NCBI GenBank assembly: GCA_033030425.1
Contig: JAUFSD010000018.1
Location: 1,364,001 to 1,428,000 of the forward strand
Length of the DNA stretch: 64,000 bases
Source: Verpa conica
Taxonomy: Eukaryota; Ascomycota; Pezizomycetes; Pezizales; Morchellaceae
Reading direction: 5' to 3'
In this document: one piece after another, positions 1 to 12,131 of the stretch
How positions within the stretch are numbered: the stretch's first letter is position 1
How the letters are laid out: every line of letters begins with the position of its first letter
Translations under genes and position numbers: made by a program
The notes under the pieces: model-generated
The model's input: the letters and a program-made list of their open reading frames with translations, nothing else
The model's database searches: none
Told to the model about the DNA's origin: nothing

Positions 1-1
1 A

Positions 2-3000
2 TTCTGTAGACTTTCACGAAAAAAGGACGTCCAAGTTTTCTCGCTTTCTTTGTATGAAATAAACAAAGTCATCGATAACAAGACCACCAAAGAAGAGTGG
101 AAACAAAAAATCCCTAAGGAATACCACGACTACCTTAACATGTTTGACGAAAAACTCTCAAAAGGCTTACCCCCACGACGTCCCTACGACCACAAAATTC
201 CCTTGAAAGAAGGGAAGGAACCCCCCTTCGGTCCCCTGTATGGAATGACTCGAGAAGAACTTATCGTTCTTAAGGAATACATCGAAGATAACATGGCGAA
301 AGGTTTCATCAGAGACAGCTCATCTCCCGCCGGCTCCCCAGTACTATTTGTTAAAAAATCCGATGGCTCCCTTCGCCTGTGCGTAGACTACCGCGGTCTC
401 AACGAGATAACTGTCAAAAACCGCTACCCGCTCCCTCTGATTAGGGAAACTCTGGACAGACTCGCGAAAGCAAAATGGTATACCAAGTTGGATTTACGAA
501 TGGGGTACAATCAGATAAGGATGGCCTTGGGTGAGGAGTGGAAAACGGCATTTAGAACACGGTACGGCCATTACGAGTATACCGTTATGCCGTTCGGACT
601 CACCAACGCCCCCGCAACCTTTCAACATTTCGTCAACGACTGCCTTAGGGAATTTCTGGACCAATTCTGCACCGCCTATTTGGACGACATTTTGATTTAC
701 AGCGACAATTTGGAAGAACACAGGGTGCACGTACGAAAGGTACTAGAAGCCCTCCAAAGCAACGGAGTCCTACTTAAACCCGAAAAGTGTGAATTTCACT
801 GTCAGAAAACAACGTATCTCGGCCTTATTATCTCCCCAGACGGAATTAGCATGGACCCAAGGAAGGTATCAGCGGTAATGGACTGGACAGTTCCTAAACA
901 CCTTAAAGACCTTCAAGCGTTCCTAGGATTCGCAAATTTTTATCGACGGTTTATCCGAGACTTTTCTAAGTTGGCAGCACCCCTTACAGCATTATCCAAA
1001 AAGGAACCAGGGACCAAGGAACACGTTCCATTCATGTGGACTCCGTCGCATCAAAAAGCCTTCGAAATTCTTAAAAAGGCCTTCACATCCGCACCAGTTC
1101 TCACGCATTTTGACCCAGAGAAAGCCATCGTGGTAGAAACGGACGCTTCCGATTACGTTTCCGCAGGAGTACTATCCCAGAAGAACGACCAAGGAATCCT
1201 GCACCCCGTAGCATTCTTTTCCAAAAAGCACTCACCCGCCGAATGCAACTACGAGATCTACGACAAAGAACTGCTAGCGATAATCAGGAGTTTCGAGGAA
1301 TGGAGACCAGAATTAGAAGGAGCAGCCTTCCCCATAGCCGTCATATCAGACCATAAGAACTTGGAGTACTTTATGACAACCAAGAATCTTAATAGAAGAC
1401 AGGCACGATGGGCAGAATATCTTTCGCGGTTTAATTTTGTGATCACTTACCGACCTGGGAAACAAGGAGGCAAGCCGGACGCGTTGACAAGGAGATCAGG
1501 AGATCTCCCTGAAGAAGGGGATGAAAGGATCAGACACCAGAGTCAAACAGTACTGAAGAAGGAAAATTTGGATCCTAAGCTAAGTTTGTTAGCGGGTACT
1601 TTGTCAAATGAACCCGCTGAAATGACCGCCACTCTTACAAAGTTAATTCGAGAAGCAATGAAGACTGACCCCTTTCCGCAGAAAATTTTGAACATGCTAG
1701 ACAGCGGAGAAAAGAGGTCCCCAGAAATCTCCCTGGCCGAGTGTACCAACATCCAAGGATTCTTACTTTACCGAGGCCTTGTATACATACCCGATTACGA
1801 TCCACTCCGTCTCCAAATTCTGAAAGAACATCATGACGCACCATCAGCGGGACACCCCGGTAGGGAAAAAACCTTCGAATTAATCAGTCGTCACTACTTT
1901 TGGCCCAAAATGCGGGAATATATAGGAAGGTACGTGAGGAACTGTCACACCTGTCAAAGGAGCAAAACCAGCACGCACGGGAAATATGGAGTTCTACGCC
2001 CCCTACCCATCCCCGAACAACCGTGGAGGGAAGTATCAATGGACTTCGTCACCGGCCTCCCAGAAAGCAACGGGTTCGACGCCATTCTAGTGGTCGTGGA
2101 TAGACTGTCCAAGATGCGGCACCTCGTTCCTTGTCACACCACAACCGATGCCAGCCAAGTGGCCAGATTATATCTTCATCATGTTTGGAAACTGCATGGC
2201 CTACCCTCGCACATTACGTCGGACAGAGGCACTCAGTTTACAGCCAAGTTCTGGAAAACCCTGTGCAAGCACCTTCAGGTCGAGGCACGCATGTCCACGG
2301 CGTATCACCCAGAAACAGATGGCCAGACAGAAAGAATGAATGCTATCATGGAACAGTACCTTCGCGCCTACGTTTCCTATCAGCAGGACGACTGGAGCGA
2401 ATGGTTGCCAATGGCAGAATTCGCGGCAAACAATCAGGTGTCCGACACCACCAAAGCCACCCCCTTTTTTGCCAACTATGGATTTCATCCTCGATTCCAG
2501 GTCAGCCTTACGCCCCAAGGAAAAGCAGCCCCGGAATTAGACGCCAGAAACTTCGCCCTTCAAATGAGCGAACTGCACGAGTGGCTAGGTACGCAGATGA
2601 GGACGGCTCAGGACAAACAGGAGCAGTATACCAATGTCCATCGAACCCCCGCCCCCCGATATCAAGTAGGAGACCTGGTCTTTGTGTCCCTACGTAATAT
2701 TAGGACCACCCGGAACTCGCGAAAGCTGGATTGGAAGAAAGCTGGACCATACCCCATCGAAGCGATCGTCTCCCCTTACGCTTACCGAGTTAAGTTGCCG
2801 CCTACCATGCCCAATCATCCGGTATTTCACGTCTCCCTGTTAGAGCCAACAGCCACCGACCCTCTCCCGGGGCAGGTTCAAACGCCCCCCCCGCCAGTTG
2901 TCACGCAAGGAGAACAAGAATGGGAGGTGGAGGAGGTTCTCGATTCAAAAATACTTCGGGGGGCGCCTAGCTATTACATTAAGTGGACTGGCTACCACCA

Positions 3001-3145
3001 ACCCTCTTGGGAACCCGCCTCTTACCATGAGGAAACAGCAGCAGTGGACGTTTTCCATCAGCGATATCCCGGCAAACCCGGACCCTGGGACTCAAAGCCT
3101 CGCAGGAGCTCGCGACTAAAAGGGGGGACTACTTTCACGGAGTGA
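2..3145 (+). CDS. Ty3/Gypsy chromovirus Pol polyprotein, 5' end outside window
   Basis: Reverse transcriptase-RNase H-integrase part of a retrotransposon polyprotein. The frame is open from the window edge (the apparent start at 50 is a TTG codon), so Gag and protease lie outside the window. Residues are numbered from nt 50. RT has VDYRGLNEI near 113 and the catalytic box YLDDILIYS near 210. RNase H starts at VETDASDY near 361. The integrase zinc finger is an HHCC type (H...H...CHTC, about 593-640), followed by the DDE core: D in MDFVTGLP near 665, D in SDRGTQF near 724, E in HPETDGQTER near 756. The C-terminus (about 957-1010) is a chromodomain (WEVEEVLDSK, YYIKWTGY, SWEP), the module that targets chromoviruses to heterochromatin. 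There are no internal stops or frameshifts, so this is the best-preserved element here and may be recent. The reading frame runs into the 3' LTR. Confidence 0.96.
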   Translation, partial: FCRLSRKKDVQVFSLSLYEINKVIDNKTTKEEWKQKIPKEYHDYLNMFDEKLSKGLPPRRPYDHKIPLKEGKEPPFGPLYGMTREELIVLKEYIEDNMAKGFIRDSSSPAGSPVLFVKKSDGSLRLCVDYRGLNEITVKNRYPLPLIRETLDRLAKAKWYTKLDLRMGYNQIRMALGEEWKTAFRTRYGHYEYTVMPFGLTNAPATFQHFVNDCLREFLDQFCTAYLDDILIYSDNLEEHRVHVRKVLEALQSNGVLLKPEKCEFHCQKTTYLGLIISPDGISMDPRKVSAVMDWTVPKHLKDLQAFLGFANFYRRFIRDFSKLAAPLTALSKKEPGTKEHVPFMWTPSHQKAFEILKKAFTSAPVLTHFDPEKAIVVETDASDYVSAGVLSQKNDQGILHPVAFFSKKHSPAECNYEIYDKELLAIIRSFEEWRPELEGAAFPIAVISDHKNLEYFMTTKNLNRRQARWAEYLSRFNFVITYRPGKQGGKPDALTRRSGDLPEEGDERIRHQSQTVLKKENLDPKLSLLAGTLSNEPAEMTATLTKLIREAMKTDPFPQKILNMLDSGEKRSPEISLAECTNIQGFLLYRGLVYIPDYDPLRLQILKEHHDAPSAGHPGREKTFELISRHYFWPKMREYIGRYVRNCHTCQRSKTSTHGKYGVLRPLPIPEQPWREVSMDFVTGLPESNGFDAILVVVDRLSKMRHLVPCHTTTDASQVARLYLHHVWKLHGLPSHITSDRGTQFTAKFWKTLCKHLQVEARMSTAYHPETDGQTERMNAIMEQYLRAYVSYQQDDWSEWLPMAEFAANNQVSDTTKATPFFANYGFHPRFQVSLTPQGKAAPELDARNFALQMSELHEWLGTQMRTAQDKQEQYTNVHRTPAPRYQVGDLVFVSLRNIRTTRNSRKLDWKKAGPYPIEAIVSPYAYRVKLPPTMPNHPVFHVSLLEPTATDPLPGQVQTPPPPVVTQGEQEWEVEEVLDSKILRGAPSYYIKWTGYHQPSWEPASYHEETAAVDVFHQRYPGKPGPWDSKPRRSSRLKGGTTFTE

Positions 3146-3689
3146 TCGGGGACGCCAGGGTGAGTCTCGTCGTGACTCATACAAGGAGGAAGGTAGGGTA
3201 ACAGGTGTTACGGGTGAGAACAAGGGCATTGTACAAAGTGGGATTTTGGGTATAAAAAGGGAGCGTTGCTCCCTCTCTGTAATAGTTTTTCTCTTCTTTC
3301 TTTACGCAACGTCTCTTCAGTTAGATTCAATAGAAGCTTTCTCTTTTCGCTGCCTCTCTACCACTATATCGCTACGCGATCGCTGAACCCACTGTGACTA
3401 CATCACAAACTCTTGGTATTTTGCTTGCAACGGATAGTTGCCTTGCCATTAAGTTAGTTGTGTCCTGTGGCTACGTTGTCCCCACGCTGTCCCCCTTGAA
3501 AGGGAAGCAGAGCCTTTTAAAGTCTTTAGTTATCTATCCATTAAATCCTTATTCCTGTTTGCCTAGGGACTGTCGACCTTCCGTGTTGACGAGCGGTTCT
3601 AAGCCTCGCTGCTGAAGCTTCTCGTCAGAAAGGAAGGTTGTTGGTTTTTTTTGGTACGGCAGTACTCCCCTGGGAGTGCCCCCGTTACA
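3133..3689 (+). mobile_element. 3' LTR of the Ty3/Gypsy element
   Basis: The LTR follows the polypurine tract AAAAGGGGGG (about 3118-3127) and ends in CCCCGTTACA. I place the start at TTTCACGG, assuming a mutated TG, because a related LTR-like segment at 59418-61304 starts TGTCACG on its own strand. A TATA box (GGTATAAAAAG, near 3250) is followed at once by a GC palindrome GGGAGC-GTT-GCTCCC. The last 185 bp (3505-3689) reappear in reverse complement at 59418-59608. The target duplication cannot be checked because the 5' LTR is outside the window. The 3' boundary is firm; the 5' boundary is inferred. Confidence 0.75.
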
Positions 3690-5245
3690 AGTATATGGTG
3701 GTTTAACTCTGGTATAGGTAGGGTGCGGGGTGGTTGTTAAAGTGGGGTTAAAGCGGTTCAACGTAAAATGTGTATATCTGAGCATGGAAATGTACATCTG
3801 AGAACGTTCCACTCCCATACAAAACTTCAAGCCTTTATTCCACAACAACCATACATTCTATAGATCTATAAAAAGTTGGAAATCTTTATTATACTAAAAA
3901 GAACATCTCCGACTTTTTATAGCTTAGTTGGTTGCCACCTGGTTTCAGAATATCAATCTAAAAAGCCGGTACACCTTTATAACCGTGTGCACCATACTTA
4001 GTCTTAATTCTATGACCTCCATGGTGCTATCTTTTGCATTGCCTATTTTACCTAGTTATAAATCATGCTGAATGATTATAAACATCATAGCTTAATATAA
4101 TCTGAGTTTATTCCAACGGTCTATGCTGTTATTTCTTCAAGTAGAAGAATTTATGCCTCATTATGATTTCTCATAATTAGAACGGGTGGATCCTATCAGA
4201 ATGCCGAGGAAGACTGGTTATAAGCATCACTTGTCAATCCCAGAAGCATTACAGGATGAGGGTCACCAATTACATCCGTATATATTGTAGCTAGGTTTGT
4301 GAATATTACTGCATATAGAACTCTCAATATCACCCACCATCAACTCATCTCGGGAGCAGTGAACTTAATATTATTAGTGATCACAGTCTATCACTCTTTA
4401 TTCATAGTCCATCACTCGATTATCCTAATTGATCGCCCGTCTTCGCTTTTCATATCAACCCAAACTTTAGTAGTTTTTGGAGGATGATTGAGGTCTCAGT
4501 CAAAGAATTTCCATTAAGAGCCCATTGATAGACCCTCCCCCGAGCATACCGAGGGCAAACTAGAACTATTAGGTATCTGATTTTCCCCAGCCCAGCCCAG
4601 CAGTAGGAACTCACCAGCCTCTCAATCTCTAGTTAAATTTATATCATGGATCTATGGTAAATATTGAGACACCTAGAACAGGGCTGAGCCGTTTGTTAGA
4701 CAAGCCGCCCTAAGCCCTATTAAACCCTACTTATCAATATATCCATCATATCTCACATTATGCGGGTAACCACACAAATATACACACTCTTTACCCGCTC
4801 CTTAAATCTCACTCCATTGCTATCTTATGCGCACCTTCGTAGACCCCTAGCAAACGCCCCGTAACAGGGATAGTCGTATAATACCCAGTCATGAAAGTAG
4901 TCCCCTCCTTTCCGTAATTTACCTAACGAGCAGAAATATCCCTCTAAATACCCATAAATCAGAAAAGCCAAGATACAAAACCCCCGGGCTCCTAGATGAG
5001 CCTGAGACCGAGCTTGGAATGGTCGCTAATAACGTCACTGGCATACTCGGCCAGTCTCTTACCCAGTCCCCTTACCGTGTCCCGTCTATTAACACTCTGC
5101 CATGCCATTCCGGTACTTCACATTGTAGGCGGCCAATACCCGTATTCTAGATTTTTTAAGTAATTTATCTCTGTTGTCCTCTGTGTATTAGAGTTGATAC
5201 GGAATACTAATCAGCTAGCACTATATGGTGGTTATTTTCTACTTT
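3690..5245. other. Intergenic, no gene recognised
   Basis: AT-rich sequence with only short open frames in all six frames and no recognisable protein similarity. The one structure seen is a near-perfect 15-bp inverted repeat, 3866-3880 against 3908-3922 (CTATAAAAAGTTGGA and its complement), which could form a small stem-loop. Confidence 0.6.
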
Positions 5246-6763
5246 ATAGTGTATCACCCTCAACCACAGAAGACGAATGGGAGCAATCAAAGCACTCCAA
5301 ACCCCACCGAGAGACATACGCCGCAAAGAAGCTGAAGAAAGGTTGAAGGGGAAGAAGAGAAGAGAGGATCAAGACAGCAGCTGGGGGAGACAGAGGAAAA
5401 GAGAAGACAGAAGAACGGGAGTGTGGAAGGAGACCCAGTGCCTAGTTGAGGAACTGGGAGTGAAAAAGAATAAAATTGAGAAATGGAAGAGAATTTTTAA
5501 GAACGAATCAAATTGGGAAAGAAAGATTAGGCAAGAAATTGAAATTGTAGTTAGAAAAGATTGTGATGAGGAAAGGAAAAGACAGGCGGAACGTGTAGAA
5601 GAAAGACATGAGGTGATTGTATATAGCGATGCAAGCAAAGGAGAAAATGGAGTGGGAGCAGCAGTGGTTAGGATTGATTTGGAGGGGAAGAGTGTCAGGG
5701 AGAAGAAGATGAATTTGGGGAAGGAGATGGAGATAGGAGATGCAGAGATGGTAGGAATCAGGGAAGCAGTGAAGTTTGGAGTGGAGTCAGCAAGGAAGAG
5801 TGGAAGGAGTCTAGTTACGGTCAGGTCCAACAGCAAGTACGCAATCTTGAGGACGGTCACCAGGAAAGCAACCAAAGGAGAGATGTTAGCCGAACAAATC
5901 AGATGGGAGTGCGACTCGGCCAAAGCGGAAGGGATTGCAGTCAAGTTGGAATGGGTCAAGGCCCATGTGGGAGTCCAAGGGAACACTATAGCAGACCGAC
6001 TCGCAAAAGAAGCAACCCTGGACCCCACAAGTCGACATGCCTTTACATCCTTTGCTTTCCTGGAAGCTAGTTCCAGGCAGAAAGTAGTACGCGACTGGGA
6101 GAGCAGTTACCAAGAGGCCAGGAATCTGGGGCGACAAGGGGTTGGGAGACAGTACACCAATTCACCCATTAGCAGACACAAGGCCAGATTCCCCAGCGAT
6201 GAACGCACAGCAAGAACCATCACCACTCGACTGCGCACAGGACACATTGACTGTGCAGAGTACCTGCACAGAATAGGCAAAGCTGAATCCGAAAAATGCG
6301 AGTGCGGAGCACGCAAAGAATCTGTTAAACACGCCTTGCTGGAGTGCCCGTTTACCAAAATAAGAAGAAGAATTATCCAAAGAGAACTGGAAACGGACCA
6401 AGATCTGACGCTAGACGACATCTTGTACCCAAAGGACCCGAGACACTGGATGTGGGGAGCTTTAGTGTGGAGAGAGTTTAAGAGGAAGAGAAGCAGGGTG
6501 AGGAAGGCGAGGGGAGCTAGAGAGGCAAACGCAGGAAGAGAAGGGGAAGACAGAGAAGATGAGTGGGGCTGGGGGGATTTGTGGGAAGAGATAGAGAGCG
6601 CGGCAGGCGGAGAGACAGAGTAGAGGGGACGGGGTTTTGTTTGTTTGAGTTTTTCTTTTGTTTTATACTTTGTAAGTGCGCAGTGTGCAGTGCGAATACC
6701 TTAGCTCTAGGGCTTCATGTATTTATGAATAATCATCATCATCATCATCATAGTGTATCACCC
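5246..6763 (+). mobile_element. 5'-truncated LINE (Tad-like) with 14-bp target duplication
   Basis: The element body (5260-6749) is flanked by identical 14-bp copies of ATAGTGTATCACCC at 5246-5259 and 6750-6763. It holds the C-terminal part of a LINE polyprotein, a short 3' UTR of about 110 bp, and a terminal (ATC)n tract (about 6728-6749) in place of poly(A). The 5' end is truncated within the coding region, as expected of aborted target-primed reverse transcription. Perfect direct repeats flanking a 5'-truncated end make this assignment strong. Confidence 0.9.
5262..6623 (+). pseudogene. LINE pol C-terminal fragment: RNase H and CCHC-like knuckle
   Basis: The frame is open from the truncated 5' end of the element; an internal ATG lies at 5277. 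Residues are numbered from 5277. A lysine/arginine-rich linker comes first, then an RNase H type-1 domain (about 112-250): VIVYSDASKG carries the first Asp, GDAEMVGIREA the Glu, and GNTIADRLAKEA the last Asp. The third carboxylate position, normally SDS, reads SNSK (about residue 187), an Asp-to-Asn change expected to impair catalysis. A Cys/His knuckle follows (CECGARKESVKHALLEC). Reverse transcriptase and endonuclease are absent, so this is a dead-on-arrival copy, not a host RNase H gene. Confidence 0.88.
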
Positions 6764-7233
6764 GAGTCACGGTATATCACTCGTATTCTACATCTGGCAA
6801 AAGAATTAAATATTCGCTTTCTAGGATGGTGACAAGGCTTCGGAACGCCTTATAAAAAGATATTAAGGGACTTACATAAATATGGAGCTAATCGTAGGGC
6901 GAAGAACCAAAGCCTGATGACGAGTTTTTGGGCGGCAGTCTACTAGATGAATTGTTCGGGGATAAACTTAAATCTAGAGAATTGAGGAATAACTATGAGG
7001 GAGATTACTTTGACACGCGCCTTGAACCTAATGTCGAAGGGGGTCCAGGGGAAGAAATCATATCTTTAATATAAAACTCTTCTACATCTTAATATCACGA
7101 CGACTAAGGATAAACATGGAAACTACCCATTGCTCCTCCAAGGTGGGCCTAATCTACAGGTCACACACCACACAAGGTTCCTTGATTACCTATAAGGAAT
7201 AAAATAAGAAAACCTCAAGTACAATACTACAAG
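6764..7233. other. Intergenic with possible coding remnant (6898-7074)
   Basis: A plus-strand frame from 6898 to a TAA near 7074 gives about 58 codons of acidic protein-like sequence (contains DDEFLGGSLLDELFGDK), with no start and a likely frameshift upstream. It may be the C-terminal remnant of an unidentified gene interrupted before the LINE inserted. No family recognised. Confidence 0.3.
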
Positions 7234-10200
7234 TCAAAAGCGCCCAGAAAAGTGAAAACGCAAGCCTGATAACGTACTGTGATCCCGCCTTACATCTAAA
7301 TGAACTCCCACCTCGTCAAACCTAATAGTAGATGTAGCCAACCTAGTTGCTTCCACCCGCTTCCCCTGTCGCCAGTATATTAATGACAAGCGTCTCACTG
7401 CACCCAAAGTATCATAGTGATCCTCGCCTAAAACCCGTTTACTCGTTGCTACTAACTGAAATTGCATGGCCTCGGCTTCATCACGTCGTCCCTCACCAAG
7501 CAGGATCATCGATTGAGTGCTGATTGCTTTCAGAGTGTCGGGGTGCTCTTCACCAAGAATGGTTTCTCTCATGAACACCACCTGAGCCTGAAGGTCTAAT
7601 GCCTCAGTATATCGCTTCCACCTCAGGTACGTTATCGCCAGCCGTGCCATTGCTTCTAACGTTTCAGGGTGGTTCTCGCCCAGGACTAATTTACTCATGG
7701 TAACCACTTGTATTTGTAGTTCCAATCCCTTCTCATGATTCCTATTGAAGTTTCGTGTCACGTATGTATACCCGAGGTTGGCCATGGCTGCTAAAGTATC
7801 GGGGTGGGAGTCACCCAAGGTCTTTTTGCTTGCTTCCAATACCTGTAACTGTAAATTCTCCGCTTTCTGGTACTTTATCTGGCCAGTGTAGGTCATTGCC
7901 AAGCTTCCTATTGTCTTTAGGGTGATAGGATGGTCTTCACCCAGAAAGCGGTTGCAATCGCCCACCAACCTTACTTGTAGCTTCTCTGCATCCTTCAGCC
8001 GTACCTGGCTCCAGTATGTGCCTGCTAGGTTTCCCGTTGCTTCAAGAGTATCAGGATGGTTCTCACCGAGAACCCTTTTACTGGTGGCCATCACCTTCAT
8101 CTGTAGGCCCTCCGCCTCCTCCCACCGACCCTGAGTCTGGTAGGTCAATGCGAGTTCGCCCATTGCTACCAGGCTTTCAGGGTGGTCCTCGCCAAAGACT
8201 GTTTTACACATTTTCATAACCTGTACTTGTAGGGTCTCTGCCTCCTTCCATCGTGCCTGGCTCCAGTAGGTTGCTGCCAATCCGCCCATCGCTGTAAGGG
8301 TATCAGGGTGATCATGACCAAGGTCCCTTTTACTCGTGGCTACCACCTGAAGCTGAAGGGCCTCTGCTTCCTTCCATCTTCCCTGGCTCCTGTATGTCAC
8401 CGCAAGTCCATTCATCGCTTTCAGTGTACTGGGGTGGTCATCTCCCAATGTATTTCGGCTCATGGCTACTACACGAACCTGCAGGCTCTCTGCATCTCTC
8501 CACAACCCCTGGCTCCGGTATGTTACCGCCAGTTCGCCCATTGCTGTCAATGTTTCGAGATGGGCCTCACCCAGGTTGCTTTCGCGGGTTGTCAGCACGA
8601 GAAGCTGCAAGTCTGACGCTTCCACCCATCTTCCCTGTTTCCGGTTTATTGTTGCTAGATGCCCTATGGCTGTTAGGGTGTCAGGGTGTCTATCACCTAG
8701 AGCCCTTCTGCGAGCTGTCACGACTCGAGTTTCTAAGACCTCTGCCTCTTTCCACCTCCCCTGGCTGCTATACATCAGCGCTAGGTTTGCAATCGCCCCC
8801 ACCGTATCTAAATGGCTTTGACCCTTCTCTCTAGTGAGAAAAGCTACTTGCTTCTCTTGCTGTATGTTCATGAACTGTATTTGTAGATACAACTTGGAGT
8901 CTTTAGCAATATTTGTTGTAACCCAGCCGTGGAACCGTGACTGGAGATAAAGTCTGTCCTCTTCGGTTGCATTCAGGGTTGCAGATATAGGTGAAGTCCA
9001 CCAAGACAAACAATTTTCTGAACTAATGAAGTCGACGAGATATTCGGTGAGTGGAAGGGTAGGTTCGTTCAGGTCAAATAGGTGTAGGATCCAGAGGTTG
9101 TACGCGTAATCCAAAAGGTGGTAATTATCACTTTGGTCTCCGACACGATTCATATAGGCTATAAGGACCTGAACGATCTCCGAGTTGATTGCGTTTTGAT
9201 CACTCAAGCTTGGTAGTGGGGGTGTAGTCCCCCACACAAAGTCAACAACATACTCTTTCACAGTTTTGTGAGCCAACTCAACAAACACTCCGGAGAGACC
9301 CAGGTGGTCCTGAGATTTAAGAACTACCAGACCCCCACAGAGCTCGTCCAGACCTCGCCGAGTAAGCCTTTGGCTTGGACCAAGTCGCTCCTCACTTGCA
9401 AGAGGAATAGAAACTGCTTCAGCCAGTTCCTCGAAACTCAGCTGACGTTTGGCATAGGTTACCCATATGAAGATCTTCCTTAGAAGCACATGATCATGAT
9501 TCGGAAGATTCTTCATTCGATCCAAAGTCTTATCATAGAACTTTGTCAGATCTCTTGGTAGTGCGAAGAGAGTGTTCTCGAGATCCTGCTGAGTGTGGAT
9601 CATTGACCGCTTCAACGACTCAACGCGGAAATGTGCAAGCAAAAATAAGGAATCGCAACCATCGGTAAGTCTCCTAGCTGCTTCATCCCCGCTACCGAAG
9701 TCACGTATATCAAGCTCGAGGACCTTCTTGTGAATGTAGGTGTTGACATCATGCATGGCTCTGTCCGGAGTAATCTGAATACCAAGAACTGTACCGCTGG
9801 AACGAGATATCAGGCTTCTAATAGAGTCGATAGGCCGGCCTGCGAGAATAATTTGGAAAGTTGTTTCATGTATGTCACGAAGCTTTCTCAACATATCCAA
9901 GAGATTATACACGTCCTCGCATTCATCAAGCGCGTCCAAAATAAGAAACACCTTCGGGAGGTGTTTGCTGATCTGCTTTAGAATATTCTGAAAAAGCCAC
10001 TGCATCATTTTGGTCTTGTCTCCGAACTCTTTGAACTTCTGGAGGCATATCTCTACATCACCCGGATGAGACGGTAGGATGTGATATAGTAGTTGAGATA
10101 TTATAGTCTTTACAATAAAGGAAGTTTCCCGCGTTTCTGGCTTCTCCGTCTTATTGTCGCAGAAGAAATAGGCTACTGCAACTGTTGTGCCGTGATATTC

Positions 10201-12011
10201 TTTGATGTGCTCTAGGACTCTAGACATGAGATAGGTCTTCCCGCTACCTGGACTACCGTATAGCCAAAGAATTTCGGATGATAAGATGTCTCGCCAGCGT
10301 TGGAAACTCGGGTCAGAGAGCAGCCAATTTCCGGTTCCCTCGCAATGGTCCTCCGAACGATACACAATGTCATGCTCAAAGTTTACCGGATCGAGAAGCG
10401 CTTTTATCCGGTCATGTAGCTGTACCTGGAGCTCAGGAGAGCCTTTAAAAACATTAGCTGAAGATGTAGGATCTCGGTACACGTTACGTACATTGCCCCA
10501 AAGCTATAAAGCGTTTTTTAACTGGTACAGGGGCCTCCTCCACTAGTTCGGCAATCCTTTGCCGGATGATAAGGAAATCCGGGTTTCGGTGATGACTAAA
10601 TTTGACAATATCCGAATGATTGGCATCGATAGACAGCTGATTGTAGGTTTTTTCGTTTGGCCCGGAATAGATTGCCGATGATTCCGGCACCATTAGAATC
10701 TTTGGTCCAGTTCTTTCCCAAGTGCCTGTTTGTGGAGATTCCTAGGGGTGCGTTAATGTTAGCTGTTACTAGTTACAAAAGGAACTCCCTATAAGAATCT
10801 ACCCGGTACCGGAATTTATAATCAACTCTTATCGATAGTAGGTATTTAACTAGGATAGTCTACTCGAGACCTAGCACGTATATTCTTATAGAGAGTAATT
10901 GATAGAGAGCTTTAGTAATAGAGATCGTAACCTTACCACAACGGTATTGGTCTCTTTTGTTTCAAAAATTGAAATAATTGGTGAATCTTTAAAATGAAAG
11001 TGGTCGGAAAACGCTTCATGAAGCAAGCGTAGAGCAGTAGATGCCGGGTCTAGGTCTTCGACCAACCTCGAATTTGGCTGGCCTTTCACCATAGACCTCA
11101 ATGAATCAATGTGAAGCCCTCTATTCGGGACACCAAAGAACAAAAGGCCATAACAAGACAAGAAAATCTCATTGTCTTTCCTACTGCCTCGAGCAGCTTT
11201 CACTAAAGCCTTCAGAAATTAGCCAACTGTTGTTACTAAATATAGAAAGTGGGATATTGGTGTTACTTGTTTTATTACTAGTCCACCTAAACTATGACCA
11301 ATGAATATTATAGGCCGATGTCTTTCCTATGAGTAGTGTAAGTTTCTGCCCGTATACCTTTCAGGTTCAACATACATCTCTTTGCACTCTTGCCGTCTTT
11401 AAGGTCTCAAGCAGTCTGCTGGAAAAGTCTCGGACGGAACAAGCGGAATCACTTCCGAATAGCGTTGAGTCGTAGCCATATATCAAGATTCGAGCTGTCG
11501 GCACATGTTGTGGGAGGAAATCTCGCAACCACATAGTAGGCCCGCCGCGTGATTTCCATGAACCAAACGCATGTCCAGCAAGCCCAGTTACCGCGATAAT
11601 ACTGCGTTTTGCCCCTGAATTAGCGCTTACTTTTCCTTTCCTTCCCTTTCTATGGGACTCTTCTACTCACTCCACATGAACATCTGCCGCAGGGTTATTT
11701 AGTGGGGTTAGACCGTAAAAGTCAGTGTCGACCAATACTGTGAGCGGGTTCTCGACGCCGGGCGCTTGGAGGTTGATAGATCCCCCGTGACGAAGTACCC
11801 GTGGAGTTTCTAGCAGTGTGACGGTCGCAACACGCTCTTTCTCCCTGTCGGCGGATGTTGCTGATGGCGCGAATGACCATAAAATTATATTCTTCTTAAC
11901 TTCCGTTCCCGGAAGGCTTCTATCAATAAAGGCTCCTAGAATGTCGATAAACTGATCTGCAGAGATTACTGCAGGGATATCTGATATACGTAAGGTGAGC
12001 GCCGTGGGCAT
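7234..12011 (-). CDS. NLR-type STAND protein: SesB-like hydrolase, NACHT, TPR repeats
   Basis: Six exons on the minus strand, in order: 12011-11671, 11601-11376, 11326-11267, 11209-10937, 10699-10492, 10442-7234, giving about 1439 aa. Splicing restores one frame. An upstream in-frame ATG at 12131 exists, but the extension looks like 5' UTR. The N-terminus is a SesB-type alpha/beta hydrolase: nucleophile elbow GHSLGG (Ser near 200) and a candidate catalytic His in NHSDIVKF (near 328). The NACHT NTPase follows, with Walker A GSPGSGKT (near 432) and Walker B LILDALDE (near 540). The C-terminus has 12 TPR units of 42 residues (pattern LGxxHPDTL, LAxTYxxQGRWxEAE), the kinesin-light-chain type typical of fungal NLRs. 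By family analogy it is a cytosolic receptor whose TPR array senses a ligand and whose hydrolase acts as effector in non-self recognition. No lesions seen. The 237-bp intron 4 is unusually long. Confidence 0.92.
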
Positions 12012-12131
12012 ATTCGGTGATACTTCTGGAGAACCCAAGCTCGTGTAGAATTTCAGTTTCGAGTAATAAACAGACCGAGAGTAGGTAATGGTTAAAGGAG
12101 GTGAATTATAAGTAGGAAGGCCTTCTTGCAT

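Noticed and set aside
7922..8834. Open frames on the plus strand across the TPR-encoding region
   Set aside because: They are reverse-strand shadows of the 42-residue TPR repeats; the minus frame alone has NACHT and TPR motifs and spliced continuity.
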